Positions 43,088 to 54,717 are shown, counted from the stretch's first letter. The stretch is 64,000 nucleotides of DNA from Lasiosphaeria ovina (GCA_033439765.1 JAULSN010000007.1:310001-374000), one strand, 5' to 3'. The notes: a model not told the origin generated them from the letters alone. Numbers and translations: made by a program.

Positions 43088-45595
43088 ACCCAGTGGATGC
43101 TGACATTTTTTCGCAAAGGCTGAACGACTTGCGCGCTCCTTTCTATCCTCGATCATCCCAGGGACCTCGAAGTACTTTTCGTCGTCGTCTATTTTGTCGG
43201 TTGAAAACCAATCGTCTGGGAAGTACTTGTCGGCCCAAAGGAGGCTTCTCATTGCGTAGTCCTCTGTGAGGGGCCGGCAGAGAGAACTGCGGTTCTCGGC
43301 TTGAGGAAACTTTCGCTTTCGATGCGAGAGTACGACTGACACGAGTCGAGCAACGTTTTTAACGTTAGTGCCAATAGCTTCCAGGGAAATCCCGGAGCCA
43401 AATGTGCCATGGCCTCTGGGGCAAAGGTCAGGTGGTAAACAAAGACTAGGGTGACATGGAGATATGGCAAGATGTTTGGGTCTCCGAATCGTCGCAGCAC
43501 AACATTGTGGGTCCCGTTGGCGAGCTTGAGGGCGTCCAAGAGCTCTTGGGATACGGGGTTCTCGCCCCAACCTCTTTGCATTGGCTGATCGTGCGTCTCA
43601 TCGGAGCGAGGTTGCTTGAGGGCACTGAAAATCGGGTTGCTGTCATTTCCATGCCCCAGAATGGCACAATTATTTGCAATTACAATATGGTAGCTGTGAC
43701 GGGTTAGAATTCATGTAGCAAAGTAGAATAAACCGTGACGTACCCAGGCTCAAGCCATTGACGAGTCGAAGGGCGGATGTTGCTATCCAAAGAGTTCAGA
43801 AACTGAGCCATCGAGAACTCCAACTTTCGTTGCAGCCTTTTGCTGAACATGATACCGTGAGTTCTCACAAAGACAAGCTCAGTTGGCCCGAGCCTCGACT
43901 GCTGCTGCGTGTGATTCGGCACGATCGGGTCGAAGAGCGTCATGATGCTTTCACGTGCGGATAAGAAAGGAACAGCCACACATAGAGACTTGGTGTAGTA
44001 GTACAGCTGCTGCAGAGCATTCGGGCGGGCGAGAATAGCCAGGTGGTAGTACAGCCTCCCCGTGGTCGGGGCCTTGTCCGAGGCCTTTGAATACCAATGG
44101 CGGCTCACTGCTGCCCACACCTCTCGATCACGAATGTCCTTGTCCTCGATTGCCATGCGGTAGCGCCCGAGATCACCCAGGCATTCTATCCAGGTGTCTT
44201 CAAAGGCGGGAACCGTCTGGTAAAGCAACGCCATCATCGAATATGCCAAGTATATGAAGCTCAGCATGTGTTCCAAGCTAGCGGGAAGCCTGTGTCTCAG
44301 AAGTTGGAGAAAGTTATGCATACCATGCCTCCACATACGTGCAGGCATTGAATACTTGGAGGCCAACCTTCTTAGAGCCGGGCTTGCAGAGGGGTGCTGG
44401 GAAGCCAGGAAGAAGTCGTGGTGATCATGCAGCAAGGTGCGGTGAAGAGCAATCAAGGCTTGCCACTGGTCATTGGTGAGCTTGGTGGCCGGGTCTGTTT
44501 TGGCGTTCTGTAAGTCAACCTCGATGCACTTGCTCTCGGCAAGCATGAGGCCGGCGTAGATGTCCTTGACCTCGGTGACCAGCTGTTCCTGGGAGATGGG
44601 TCTCGCCTCGGGCTGCTTGATGAGATCGGGCTAGCAGACGAGGTCGATGACCTGGTCGTCGTCGTCGGCGGCGGCGGCGGCATGGGTCGGGGCACACTGC
44701 GACGACGGGAGTTGGGACTGGTGGATCTGCCGCCGGGGCCTAGAATGGGAGGACGAAGACATGCGGAGGCGGTGGTTGGTGGCCACGTTGGACTTGTCGT
44801 AGGACGGGGGGCGTGCCAGGGGGGTGCCGTCTTCAGGGATAACCGGCCTTTGGGTGGGGGGCCTCGGTGGAAGTCGGCACGCGCGTCATCCGCCGGGGGG
44901 TGCCGTGTCATGGAGCGTTTGGGGGGCGACTGGCTCCTGGAGCTCTCCCGCTTGAGGCTTGATGCTGGACTCCTCGCCGCAGAGCTCGGGCCGGGCTCCG
45001 GCTGGGTTTGTGCCGAAGCCCCCCCCCCGGGCTAGGGCGTGGATCTGCAGGTTGCTTCCGATTGAAGGATCTAGCGGGGGATGGTAGGTTGCTCTCACCG
45101 GCCGACGCTACCTTGCTAGACCTTGGGCTGGCGTCCAAAATGGCGGCGCCGGCGGTCTTGCTGGCGTTCCTGTTTCTGTTCCTTGTTAGTGGCGGCATTT
45201 GAACACGATGGGCGACGAGGCCGACGCACCTTTCGCCTGCCGCCTGTGCAGCCTTCCATTGGGATTTGATCCAGGCGGTCTGCTCGTCGTCCGAGAGCTT
45301 CCCCTCAAGCATTGGGGAATGGCTGGCTTCGAGATGCTTCTCAAAAGCCGTGAAGTCGGCCGAGCCAGGAACCGCGACGCCGCAGAGAGTGCAAACGCTC
45401 GGTTTTGGGTTGCGGCTGGTGGGAGGAGTAGGCCGAGATGCTCGCCACAACCAGCTGTTCCAGGGCTGATCCGTTTCTGGTCCAAAATGCGTCTGAGGCT
45501 GAGCGACAGCGACGACGCTGCAATCCTGGGGAGGCGCTGATTCTGGCGGCGGCGACGGCGACGGCGGCAGGAGGAGTGGTGGAGGTGCTGGTCAT
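43088..45595 (-). pseudogene. EST1/SMG-type DNA/RNA-binding-domain protein, damaged
   Basis: Minus-strand gene from about 45595. The N-terminal part is Ser/Ala-rich. VCTLCGVAVPGSADF, then HLEASHSP (about 45350-45300), looks like a C2H2-type finger. An EST1-type core follows: LGRYRMAIEDKDIRDREVW, SRHWYSKASDKAPTTGRLYY and LAILARPNALQQLYYYTKSL (44160-43950), then SARESIMTLFDPI. The intron near 43745-43690 has donor GTACGT and acceptor GTCACAG, and joins EPG to YHIVIANNCAI in phase. The C-terminus reads EDYAMRSLLWADKYFPDDWF and DDDEKYFEVPGMIEDRKERA. Damage: TAG at about 44634 (LVC-stop-PDLIKQ, Gln or Trp expected), a frameshift near 43310 (IESE to FPQAEN), shifts near 45430 and 44900, and a truncated end. 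The central 280 aa are fully open. Confidence 0.7.
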
Positions 45596-45759
45596 GGACT
45601 TAAGGCCTGCTTAAAAAATAAAGTCTGCCGTGGACTCATCAAAAGCGGGCGCTTCGGTGCGCGGCCGTGATTGTGATTGTGCAAGGGTAGCGGTTGCCTT
45701 CTTTGCGCACCAAGGTCTTTGCCGGCGCGGCCCACCCGCCATGCTACCAAGACTCGGAG

Positions 45760-48700
45760 ATGCCGTATTCCAGCGACCAGCCCCTCGAACTCGGCCTCTC
45801 CCCCGCGAAATCGGCCAGGTGGGAGGAGCAATATGCCTTCACGCCCGACACAATCGTGTTCAATTCGCCCGAGCAATGGCTGCAGCAGATCCCGACCAAA
45901 TTGACACGGCTACCGTTTGTGGGGTGCGACCAGACCCAGGAACACGGTGGGTACGGCGATGTTCGAGTGAGACCCTCTCCCCTCTGAAGATGGCGATCGC
46001 CGACTCTGTTTACCCCCTCCCCCCCAGTTCTTCAAAATCGCTCCGGAGTACGTTGTCGACGAAAGCCCCTACCAGCCCAGCTAGATAGCAAATGTGCGTT
46101 CTACGCTCCGCCGTTGAGAACCTCGCTCACGTCTGCTTGTCGCTAACTTCAGCTCCAGCAGGGATGCCAGCCGGGACTCGACCACTCACCAGAGGCCCCC
46201 GTCGTGGCCGTCAAATCCTTCCACGCTCGCGAGGACGGCCTCGCGGAGGCTAAGAACATGCAGCTGCTCAAGCAAGGCCTGGCCAGCAATCACAGCATCT
46301 CGCTACACAATGTGATCATCGAGCACGGACAGGGACCGAGTTCCAACTTCCTCATTATCTTCCCGCGCGCCGAGTTGGGCGACTTGGAGCAGTTCCTGCG
46401 CGGCGGCGGCAGACACGGAGACACGGCGGATGCGGCGGGGGGGAGCTGCTTTCTTGCGCGCCCCAAGCAGTAGCAACGATATCGGGGATGTCGATCTCGC
46501 CAACGCGCTGCTCTAGCAGTGCAGCAGGCTGGCGGGCGCGCTCAAGTTCCTGCACCGGGGATTTCCTGTCGGCGAGAAACTGTTCCGCGGCGTGCACATG
46601 GACCTCAAGCCCAATAACATTGTCATCTTTAGCGGCGACAGCGTCGTCGGTCGCTAGAAGTTCTGCGACTTTAGCATCTCGGTATATAAGGAGGAGAATA
46701 CCGCGGGACGACTGGAAGAGGAGGACTCTGCTATGGGCAGCGTGTTGGACTATTACATCCAGATGGCCATGAACACGAGGGCGCGGCGCGGGGCCGGGCA
46801 ATACCGGCCCCCGAGGTACACGACAGCTGGGAGGCATTGTCTTACGACAGCAATTGGTACGGACGCATTGGCCGGTCCAGCAATATTTGGTCCTTTGGCT
46901 GCACCTTTGCCGAGATCCTGGCCCTCGCGCTCGGGGGGCCGAGTACGTCAACAACTTCCGTGCCATGCGGAGGCAGAAGATCAATGGCATCTCCGACGAC
47001 TATTTTTACTCGCCTCACCCTGCCAGGAATCTCAGGGCGGACCTCGCGCCGGGCCAACGGTTTGTCCTCCGCTCGCAGGTACCCGAGTGGCTAGACAAGC
47101 ACCGTAGACCCAAACCCGGGGCGCCCGTCTGGAAGACCTGCTTGGCCGCCCATCTCACCAAGATCCTCCAAGTTAGCCCTGCGAGGAGACCCGGCGCCGA
47201 AATGCTTGAGGAATACGTTCTACATGTCTAGACTGACGCCCGGGAAGGTCGACAGGAGCCGGGCCCCGGGTGCGTGCAATTTGAGCGCCCGAGCGTTGGT
47301 ATCCTGGAGCAACCCGCAACGCCGGTGCGACGCGCGGATACAATTCCCGAATAGTTGTGTCGCCGACTACTACTTCGGCCCCCTCGGCTGCTGGAGGCAC
47401 AAGGGCGGCGCCATTTATCGTTCTGGTCAGTCCCAACCCCTTGTTCACCGGCCGTGAGAAATTCATTCGCTGGATGGAGGACTTCTTTTTCGAAAGCGAC
47501 CGATTCACGTAGAAGCGGCTCGTCCTTACGGGGCTCGGGGGTGTAGGGAAAACACAGATCGCGACCGCGTTTGCCTACGACGTATACGCTGAGCAGCGCT
47601 ACACCACCGTGCTCTGGTTTTTCGCCGTCGAAAAGCAGGAACTCGTGAGATCCTTCACCCAAGTGGCCAAGACCTTTGGGCTGTACCCCGGAGTTGCGAC
47701 AGAGGATAAGGGGGGCCTGGGCGAGCTGTCATCAAACGAGACCCCCCCATGGCCCTAGCGCTGTTGCAATGGCTATCCCGTGAGCGGGCCTCCAAATGGC
47801 TGCTAGTCTTCGACAACGTGGACGATCTCGAGAGCTTCGATGTGTCGACGTTTTTCCCCAGAGTCCCATGGGGCAATATCTTGATAACCACCTGCTGCAA
47901 GCAAGCCAGCAGACTGGGTTATCCCATGGAAATCGAGGTCATGGACGAAGATGAAGCGGTACAACTGCTCCGCAAATGCTCACGTCAGGATGAAGCGAGT
48001 GATGACACCTTAGTACGGCGCCTAGCAGAGACATTGGGGTACCTCCCCCTGGCCCTCGACCAGGCCGGCGCCTACGTTTCCCAACAGTACATTGACCTGC
48101 AAGAGTACTTGGAGCTCTACGGGGAAGGCCGCGAGAATTTCCTGCGCCACAGGCCTCCACGGACGGTCTAGTCGTACGAAGGGACAATGTTTACCACCTA
48201 GAAAATCTCCTACGCGGCCGTTTCCAAGTCTAACTCGCTGGCCGCCAAGCTGCTCAACTCGATAGCCTTTTTCCATTCCGACGGCGTACCACTGGCGCTT
48301 ATCTGTACACTCGCACAACCGCTAAAGCCCGATCACCGGCTTCTTCTGAAGGATTTTGTCGACTTTCTCAGCACGCGTGCCGACTACGCGCAACTAGCCG
48401 AACAACTGAGCAAGGAGATCCGGGTGTCGAACTTGCAGATCAAGCGAGCCATCGGGAAGCTCGCCTCGCTATCGTTGGTGGACCTCAAGAAGCAGGTGGT
48501 ACAAAGCATCTCGACGCAGCCGCTGGTCCATTTCTGGTTGCGGGAGAGACCGACTGTCATGGTCGTTCAGGGACTTCAGGGGAAGGCGTCACGTGAGGGG
48601 CACGTGACCCGTGTTGAACACCCGCTAAAGGGGTAGGGGGAGGACCGCCAGGGAGCTCAGGGACGCACGGGCTCTCAACCGTGCGTACATAAGGAGGAAC

Positions 48701-49989
48701 GGGCTTGCAGAGACTTCGCAGCGGGCCAGAGATTAGTGCTGCACACAACTACCACCTAACCTTCGTTGCCCCTGCCACTCTTGACACTCTTGTCCCAAAG
48801 CCCCTTACACAGACCGAGGCATCACGAATTGAAAAAGCCCGCGCGGCTATCTGTATTGTTCTGCACACCCTAGTCAATGCCTATGATACGTCCCAGTTTG
48901 CCAGCGCCGAGATTGTCTACCCTTATCTATTCATCTGCCTCGAGAACGTGCACACGATTCCAGGTCTGCTGAGTGACACCGAGCTCCACAAGGTTGGTGC
49001 GTGCACTATCGCGATCGACATGTGGGTGCCCGTCTCGCACGATCACAACAACACTCCATAGAGGGGACCGTTTCTACGACCTGGTCAGCGAACTACGGGC
49101 CCGGGCCCAGTGGCAGATACCCGACGCGATGCTGGCGGTGCGTCGCGCGATCCGACTGAAGAGCATGGGGTGCCGCAAAGAGTGCTCTGAACACTGCGCG
49201 CAGTACCTGGAAGGCTTCGACCAGCGAACCCGCTTCGACAGGACGTATGCGGCCAGCATGGCTCGCACCTCGGCGCCGTGCTTCTACCGGGTTGGCGGTT
49301 ACGATGGCGCTGAGAATGTCTACAACTACGCTGATGACTCACTAGACTCGTCTGGGACCATGGTCGCCAGAAAATGGCTCGTCCTTGGCGCCGAAAAATC
49401 TATAGGGGCTTGCCGATCGAGGCTGAGAAGGTGCTGACGGAGTGCGCCGTCGAGCTGCGAAGAGGCATTAGACAGGAGCACTTCCTGCTCTAAGTGTGGT
49501 ACCAGCTGATGGCGTTATGCTACATCTCGCAAAGGAGACTTGTAGAAGCCGAGGATACCGTATTGAGAAGCCTCACTGGGCGGCTCGAGATGTTGGACGA
49601 GGGCAAGATCGAGTTTAGCTTCTCCGACTACGAGCTCGCCGAGGTATACACTCGCGTCATGCGCGAGCAACGGCGATATAGCAAAGCCCACACATTCCTA
49701 ACTGACCTGTTGAGGAAGTCGACCGAAGCCAGCGAGGAGTCTCGCCGAGCTGTCCATGGTGCTCGTACAGCTCGATAAGGCAACATATAACTTGTCCAAC
49801 GGAACCGGCGAGGGACTTCGCAGCGATGACGAGGAGCATCTTCGGATAGATACACTGATCTCCCAGGCTCAATTGATCTTCGAGGAGGCTGCCGCCGCTT
49901 ATGAACTAGAATGGAACAGAGGCACATGGGTATTTGAGCACTTTCCCACAATCATGGGCGTGTATGAGCAACGCCTGATGAAGAAATAG
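45760..49989 (+). pseudogene. NLR-like protein: kinase domain, NB-ARC, TPR-like repeats; RIP-like stops
   Basis: A multidomain relic of about 4.2 kb. Start MPYSSDQPLELGLSPAKSAR (45760). An intron at about 45967-46027 ends CCCCCCAG before FFKIAPEYVVDESPYQ. Kinase domain: VVAVKSFHAREDGL (about 46202), GVHMDLKPNNIVIF (about 46590-46630), KFCDFSIS in place of DFG, and SNIWSFGCTFAEIL (about 46880-46920). NB-ARC: P-loop LVLTGLGGVGKTQIATAFAY (about 47520-47575), WLLVFDNVDDLESF (about 47800), then LGYLPLALDQAGAYVSQQ (about 48035-48085). TPR-like helices follow at 48820-49989 (GRLEMLDEGKIEFSFSDYEL). Stops: TAG for Trp (GR-stop-KFCDF; TV-stop-SYEGTMFTT-stop-KIS), TAG for Gln (DRFT-stop-KRLVLTG), TAA for Gln (HFLL-stop-VWYQL), plus frameshifts. 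A solo LTR interrupts it at 48555. Fungal NLRs of this build act in non-self recognition and cell death; this copy cannot be functional as it stands. Confidence 0.8.
48555..48809. mobile_element. Solo LTR, family R, copy 1 (inside the NLR-like pseudogene)
   Basis: About 255 bp from TGTCATGGTCGTTCAGGG to CCCAAAGCCCCTTACA. The flanking host words GAGACCGAC and CAGACCGAGG suggest an imperfect duplication. It contains GTCACGTGAGGGGCACGTGA (48588-48607), an inverted pair of CACGTG boxes, and TACATAAGG as a possible TATA-like element. The NLR reading frame resumes on the far side (ASRIEKARAAICIVL). Confidence 0.75.
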
Positions 49990-50382
49990 CCGAGGGCTGG
50001 ATTGATAGCTATTGTTAGAAGAACGGCACACTAGATTCGGGGGAAATGATGGGGTTGAAGTTGTGTGATTGTATTGCTTGTATCTTCTCCTGTCTCTCTC
50101 TCGATGTCTCTCTAGCGGAGCGACGATTGTGAAGATGGGAGTGGTTGTGGTCCCATATAATGCAAGTGTCAGATCGTGTCGATGTACAGTATCACCCAAT
50201 CTAACTGTGCTCTCCTGCATTCTCATCAGTTCACCGCTGGCGGCGAGGTGGACTGCAGATCGGAGGATGTTTGGCTCCTGGTTCACGCGGGTTCTCACCG
50301 CCTGAAAAAGAGTGAAAGCCGAATCTTCTCATGGTTGCACAACATGCCATAGGGTCCACTTCGGGTGAAATCAGTAGCACGG
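49990..50382. other. 3' flank of the NLR-like pseudogene, no gene
   Basis: No coding support. TCTCTCTCTCGATGTCTCTC at about 50091 is a simple repeat. Confidence 0.35.
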
Positions 50383-50858
50383 TGTCATAGTCGTTCAGGG
50401 ACTTCAGGGGGAGGCGTCACGTGAGGGGCACGTGACCCGTGTTGACAGGGGAGGCCCACCAGGGCCCAGGGACGCACGAGCTCTCGGCCGTACATACATA
50501 AGGAGGAACGGCTTGCAGAGACCTCGCTGTAGGCTAGAGATTAGTGCTGCATACCAGTATCACCTAACCTTGGTGCTGTTACGTAATAACGCCCTCTCGC
50601 CACCACGCTGATCAGCCCCTATAGAGGCCTGAATGCTTTTGCCACCAATTAGGCCACCAACGCTGATCGGCCTGTATAGAGGCCTTGATGCCTACATTGT
50701 TGCCTAATACCGGTCTTCTGTTCAAAGGATAAATAGGCCTTCTTTACCTTCATTTCTTGGAGGAAGGGGCAGAGCGATAGACTTGAATAAATTAAGCTGC
50801 ATTGTGCGCAACAGGTGCCTCTGCCACTCTCGACACTCTTGTCCCAAAGCCCATTACA
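50383..50858. mobile_element. Solo LTR, family R, copy 2 (TSD CACGG), interrupted
   Basis: Same family as 48555-48809, from TGTCATAGTCGTTCAGGG to CCCAAAGCCCATTACA. TSD CACGG is at 50378-50382 and 50859-50863. It contains the same twin CACGTG arrangement (50416-50436). A different LTR is nested within it at 50577-50813. Confidence 0.85.
50577..50813. mobile_element. Nested solo LTR (TSD GGTGC)
   Basis: 237 bp beginning TGTTACGTAATAACG and ending TTGTGCGCAACA. TSD GGTGC is at 50572-50576 and 50814-50818. Removing it with one TSD copy restores the R LTR sequence as seen in copy 1 (CACCTAACCTT...CTGCCACTC). The ends TGTTAC/GCAACA are LTR-like. Internally the phrase ACGCTGATC(A/G)GCC...TATAGAGGCC(T) occurs twice. 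Confidence 0.9.
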
Positions 50859-51008
50859 CACGGGGTCAAGCGTCGACAAGTTTCATTGGCAACCTAAGCA
50901 AAGATTGGGTGATCCCAGCCTGGGCGCCACACTGAGAACATGTTTGTACACCAGAGCCTTGTTTGCCACAGGGCATAGCCCTAGTACTAGACCCGCTAGG
51001 CTTTAGTT

Positions 51009-51695
51009 CGCCGCATGCGGGAAGCGTTGGTCAAGTGCATCATCATCAACGGAATCCCCGTGGTGATTGAAGCTATCACATCGATTTCGGACGTCGAGAA
51101 GCCCGAGGATCGGGGCTCCTCTTGCTCGAGGTGAGACCCGAACACCCATGCCCAGAGGTTTAAGTTACAACAATCAAGAAAACCGCTGAATTAGGTCGCG
51201 CAAAGCGGATTGGCAGATTGGGCCGGAAACTTCGGAGCGCGCAGCCAAGGTCCTCAAGGTTCTGTACAAGAGCGAGAAAGGCGGCCACGTCAAAACCCTG
51301 CAGTCCCATCTGGATATTTGTGAGTACCCTATCAAAGACCTTATCAAAGACCAGCATACGCTCTCGTTTTATGCTTCTACGCTACATGTACGGTTTCTAT
51401 TATTATCGTAAATAGCTGCTGACGGCGAAAAGCCTGGATCTCGGTGAACGTTTCCTACGGTCTCTTCCTCTCAGACCATCTAATCTTGAGGATGCAAGAG
51501 ACTGAGCTAGTCGTCCTTCCGGCCATCATGACTCAGAGTTTGCATGGGCCGACATACTGGCATCTGAGGGCTTGTCTGAGGGTCGTCATGGAGGCTGAGT
51601 AGGTAGAGGTTGTTCACAAGGTGATTGAAGCTGTGGCCGCACATGGCGGGAAGACACTGGACGTACAGCGCGTCAAGGATGTGACAGATGCCTGA
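51009..51695 (+). pseudogene. AhpD/CMD-like (carboxymuconolactone-decarboxylase-type) protein relic
   Basis: Two readable pieces. About 51013-51110 reads REALVKCIIINGIPVVIEAI, then TSISDVEKPEDR. About 51440-51695 reads NVSYGLFLSDHLILRMQETE, LVVLPAIMTQSLHGPTYWHL and RACLRVVMEAE, TAG, then VEVVHKVIEAVAAHGGKTLD, ending TGA at 51695. The pattern recalls fungal AhpD-like/CMD proteins. The TAG lies where Gln is expected (EAEQVE). The middle (51120-51430) is disrupted by shifts and stops. The family call is tentative. Confidence 0.45.
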
Positions 51696-51989
51696 GTGCG
51701 CGGGGGACCCCAAAGGGGTTCATAGTTTTGCCTTTTTGCTCCTGCGGTGTTTTGCGTTAAGAAATCAGGAATGGAAAGGGAGTGCTGGATTGATAAGGTC
51801 AACCGCAGTAATCAGTTTTGGAGGAGAATCTATCGCGATACTATACCCCACCTCCCACCCGATCACCCCTTTTACACCAAAACACTACATCTTTGAACAA
51901 CAACTACGTAGTCAATTATAAAGCTATTCACAAGCCGTTAACGGATCATGTTAGACATATGCACCTGAATTAAGTTTAATGCGGATTTG

Positions 51990-53170
51990 TCAGTCCACAG
52001 GCCCTACAAATTCATCCTACTCGTCGCAATTAATTGCAACTTAGCTTCCTTATATTCCCTTATCCCTGCCTTTAAGTGCGTATACTATTATACTACCATC
52101 ATTCCTACCTATACCAGTATTGATATAGGAAGCGCCTACCCAGATATCAAGGATAATGAGCTTTCTATTCGTCAGGCTACTCAAAAGAACGGCGTACCGT
52201 ATACAATTTTGAACGACAGGCTCAAAGGCATCCCTACCAAAGAGAGCCTCCAAACTCAACGCAGGCTAACAGAGCCTCACTAACAGAGCCTCAAAAAAAG
52301 AGCCTTATTAAGTGGATTATCAAGCAGGAAAGCTTCGGATACGCGCCTATATACTCACAAGTTTCTAGCATTGCTGTAGCGCTCTGTAAAGAAGTAGGGG
52401 ATCTAGAGCCTATCGGGAAAACTGGATTATTGGCTTCAAAGCCCGGAATCCCGCCATTCGATCCAAAGTCGGCAAGTGAATAGAAGACAACGGACCTTTT
52501 AATGCCGTCAAAGCTTACGATAGACGTGAACTAGCCAAACTGGCCAGCTAGTTTAACTGACGCGGTACCAGTTGACAAACTGAATTTCATTCGCTGCTAT
52601 AAGGTGGCCAGGGAGGAAGGATTTGCGGAAAAGACCATCAAGTCATCGTTCTGGATAACTAGGAACCGGCCCATTAGTAGGCAAAAAGCTCTCAGCCACC
52701 CAGAGATTCAGCAGGATAAGGAAAAGACCCCGAAGCCATCTATATTTATCGGAGTCCCTAATAGCCCTACTATAGGGCTTCAGGTTATGGATCTAAGTAA
52801 AGGGAGCAGCCCGGGTAGAAGAAGGAGGTTCCAGAAGGCGGCCCGGGCCGTTGATAAGCTTCAAATGGACCTGGTTCTCAAGCAGACTCGGATTGAAGCC
52901 CTTGAGGCTGAATTGGAGCGCCTCAAGCCCCAAAAGCGCAGGGAAATATCTAACCCAAATAAGCGATTCATGGACTTAGGAACTCTTTTACTAGGCGGTT
53001 AGGTTCCCGCAGAACCTCAAGCAGGGCCTCAAGCAGGGCCTCAAGCAGAGCCTCAACCTGACGAGACGGAAGATGAAGATGAGGACGAAGATGATGACAA
53101 TGAGAACGTTTTACCGGTAGTAATAATCCGATCTGGCCGTACAACACAAATGCCGGCTCGTTATAATGAT
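51990..53170 (+). pseudogene. Pogo/Fot-like transposase relic (fourth)
   Basis: The N-terminal HTH reads LSIRQATQKNGVPYTILNDR, then LKGIPTKESLQTQRRLTEPH (about 52160-52280), the psq-like module of these transposases. The DDE core is largely deleted or unreadable. The C-terminus (52604-53002) is open: KTIKSSFWITRNRPISRQKA, then LVLKQTRIEALEAELERLKP, then NPNKRFMDLGTLLLGG. A TAG follows GG (53000-53002; the sibling at 38350 continues ELPAEPQ) and an acidic tail is readable beyond (ETEDEDEDEDDDNEN). Confidence 0.75.
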
Positions 53171-53289
53171 TGAACATGTAATTAGCTATATTTTGCTATA
53201 TTTGGCTTGCGAATTGCTTCAGAATTGCCTGCACACTCGTTGTTCAGATATTTACTATTTTGGTGTAACAAGGGTGATCGGGTGGCAGG

Positions 53290-54717
53290 TGTCACATACA
53301 ACGGCATGTAACATAGGGCACAATTGTGGTTGTCTTAGGAAGAAGGGAAGGTGGGCATGCCCTGCATGCCCTACTTCAATGTAGTGTTCAGGTCATAATA
53401 ACCTAGGCTGCAGGTGGCTAGTAAATACGCCACCAATGCAGCCCACCGGCACTTTCCGACACACACCCTCAGGACTAGCCTAGAGGGTAGTCATGAAGCT
53501 CAACCTAGTCACATTTGACGTGCTGGTGATACTTTTCATGGTGTTGAGGGTACTTTTTCTCCTATGTGTGCCTCTTTTCTTCATGATCCTGTTCATCTGG
53601 GCCCTGTTGGTCATTCTTTGGACCTGTTGTTGGACCCTGTTGTCATTCATTCCTTCCGTGAGGCCATTATAGGCCTGTATGTTGGTTATCCTTCTGCCAG
53701 TGCTGAAGTTATGGCTCCCTGAGTGGCTCATGCCTGCGGTCTTTCCGGCTCAGGGGCGCTGGCTCATGATGTAAACAAGTTCGTATTAGTATTAGGTAGG
53801 CATGCCCTGCTGGCCGGGTCTGTGTTCCTGAGCGGCTACTTTCTACTCAGGTGATCCCTAAGTAAAGAAGCTTCTTACTTTCTTACTGGCCGGGCATGCC
53901 CAAGTGTTGAATGCTAGCAGCTGCCAGGCTCACTTTGAGGCCTATAGGCAGGCGCAGTCAGTCCGTCGGGGACGATGAACGGTGAGTATGGAGATGATTT
54001 TGTGGTGTTTTTGGTGCCTCACAGGGGGTCTCTGCGCACCCCCTGAGGTCATAAACAGTAGTTTGGGTGAGGGCGCCTTGCCCTCTGTGGAGCAGGCCGT
54101 AATGTCCTCGCATGTGTTGTGTTGGAGGTCGTCAGCCTGCACTCTGAATGCCGGCTGCGTGCCCTCGGCGGGTGCAGAGCCTGTGTGGTGAGGGCTTCAT
54201 GCCCGATGTGTGTTTGTTGCGTGGCGACGGCTAGCCCGGGGCTGTGCCTTCCGGGGCTTGTAGCCGTGCAAGTGATGCCGTAAAAAGGATAATGTATGAA
54301 GGTGACGATAAAAGCGGTGCGGACTTCATACCCTCTAACACCCCCCTCCCCCCAGCGAAAGGAAGGCAATATCTTCCTCGTTGCGTGATTTGTGTGCCCC
54401 TGGCATTCGTACCCTAGGAAGTGGTGACGGCGTGCCGTGGGCTTTGCCTTCCGGGGCTTTTAGCCGTACAATGCGGCGATGATGAATGTTCAGGTCGGTA
54501 TGCCCGGGAGCACCCCCGAGCGTAATGCCTGTCTGGTATGTTGATGTGTGCGGGCACGACATGTGCCGTTCACTCTGTGGGAGAGGCCGACAGCCTGCAC
54601 TCTGCGTGCCGGCTGCGTGCCCTTCTCGTGAGTATGTGGTGAGGGCTTTATGCCCTCTTTTCTGCCACCCTCTCTGACCACAATTGTGCCCTCTTTTACA
54701 TGCCGTTTTATGTGACA
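53290..54717. mobile_element. 1.43-kb element X with inverted ends and 5-bp TSD GCAGG
   Basis: Ends: left TGTCACATACAACGGCATGT then AACATAGGGCACAATTGTGG; right (reverse complement) TGTCACATAAAACGGCATGT then AAAAGAGGGCACAATTGTGG. The inverted repeats are about 45 bp. TSD GCAGG is at 53285-53289 and 54718-54722, within the TIR of the host pogo element. The first 172 bp match the MITE at 36358-36532, including its TTCCGACA end. The interior (53465-54660) has no recognised ORF. A module is duplicated inside: CAGCCTGCACTCTG...GCCGGCTGCGTGCCCT at 54135 and 54591, and GTGCCTTCCGGGGCTT-like words at 54244 and 54446. Confidence 0.75.

Noticed and set aside
46355..46990. Minus-strand 211-aa ORF
   Set aside because: Antisense to the kinase domain of the NLR-like pseudogene, where the plus strand carries clear motifs.
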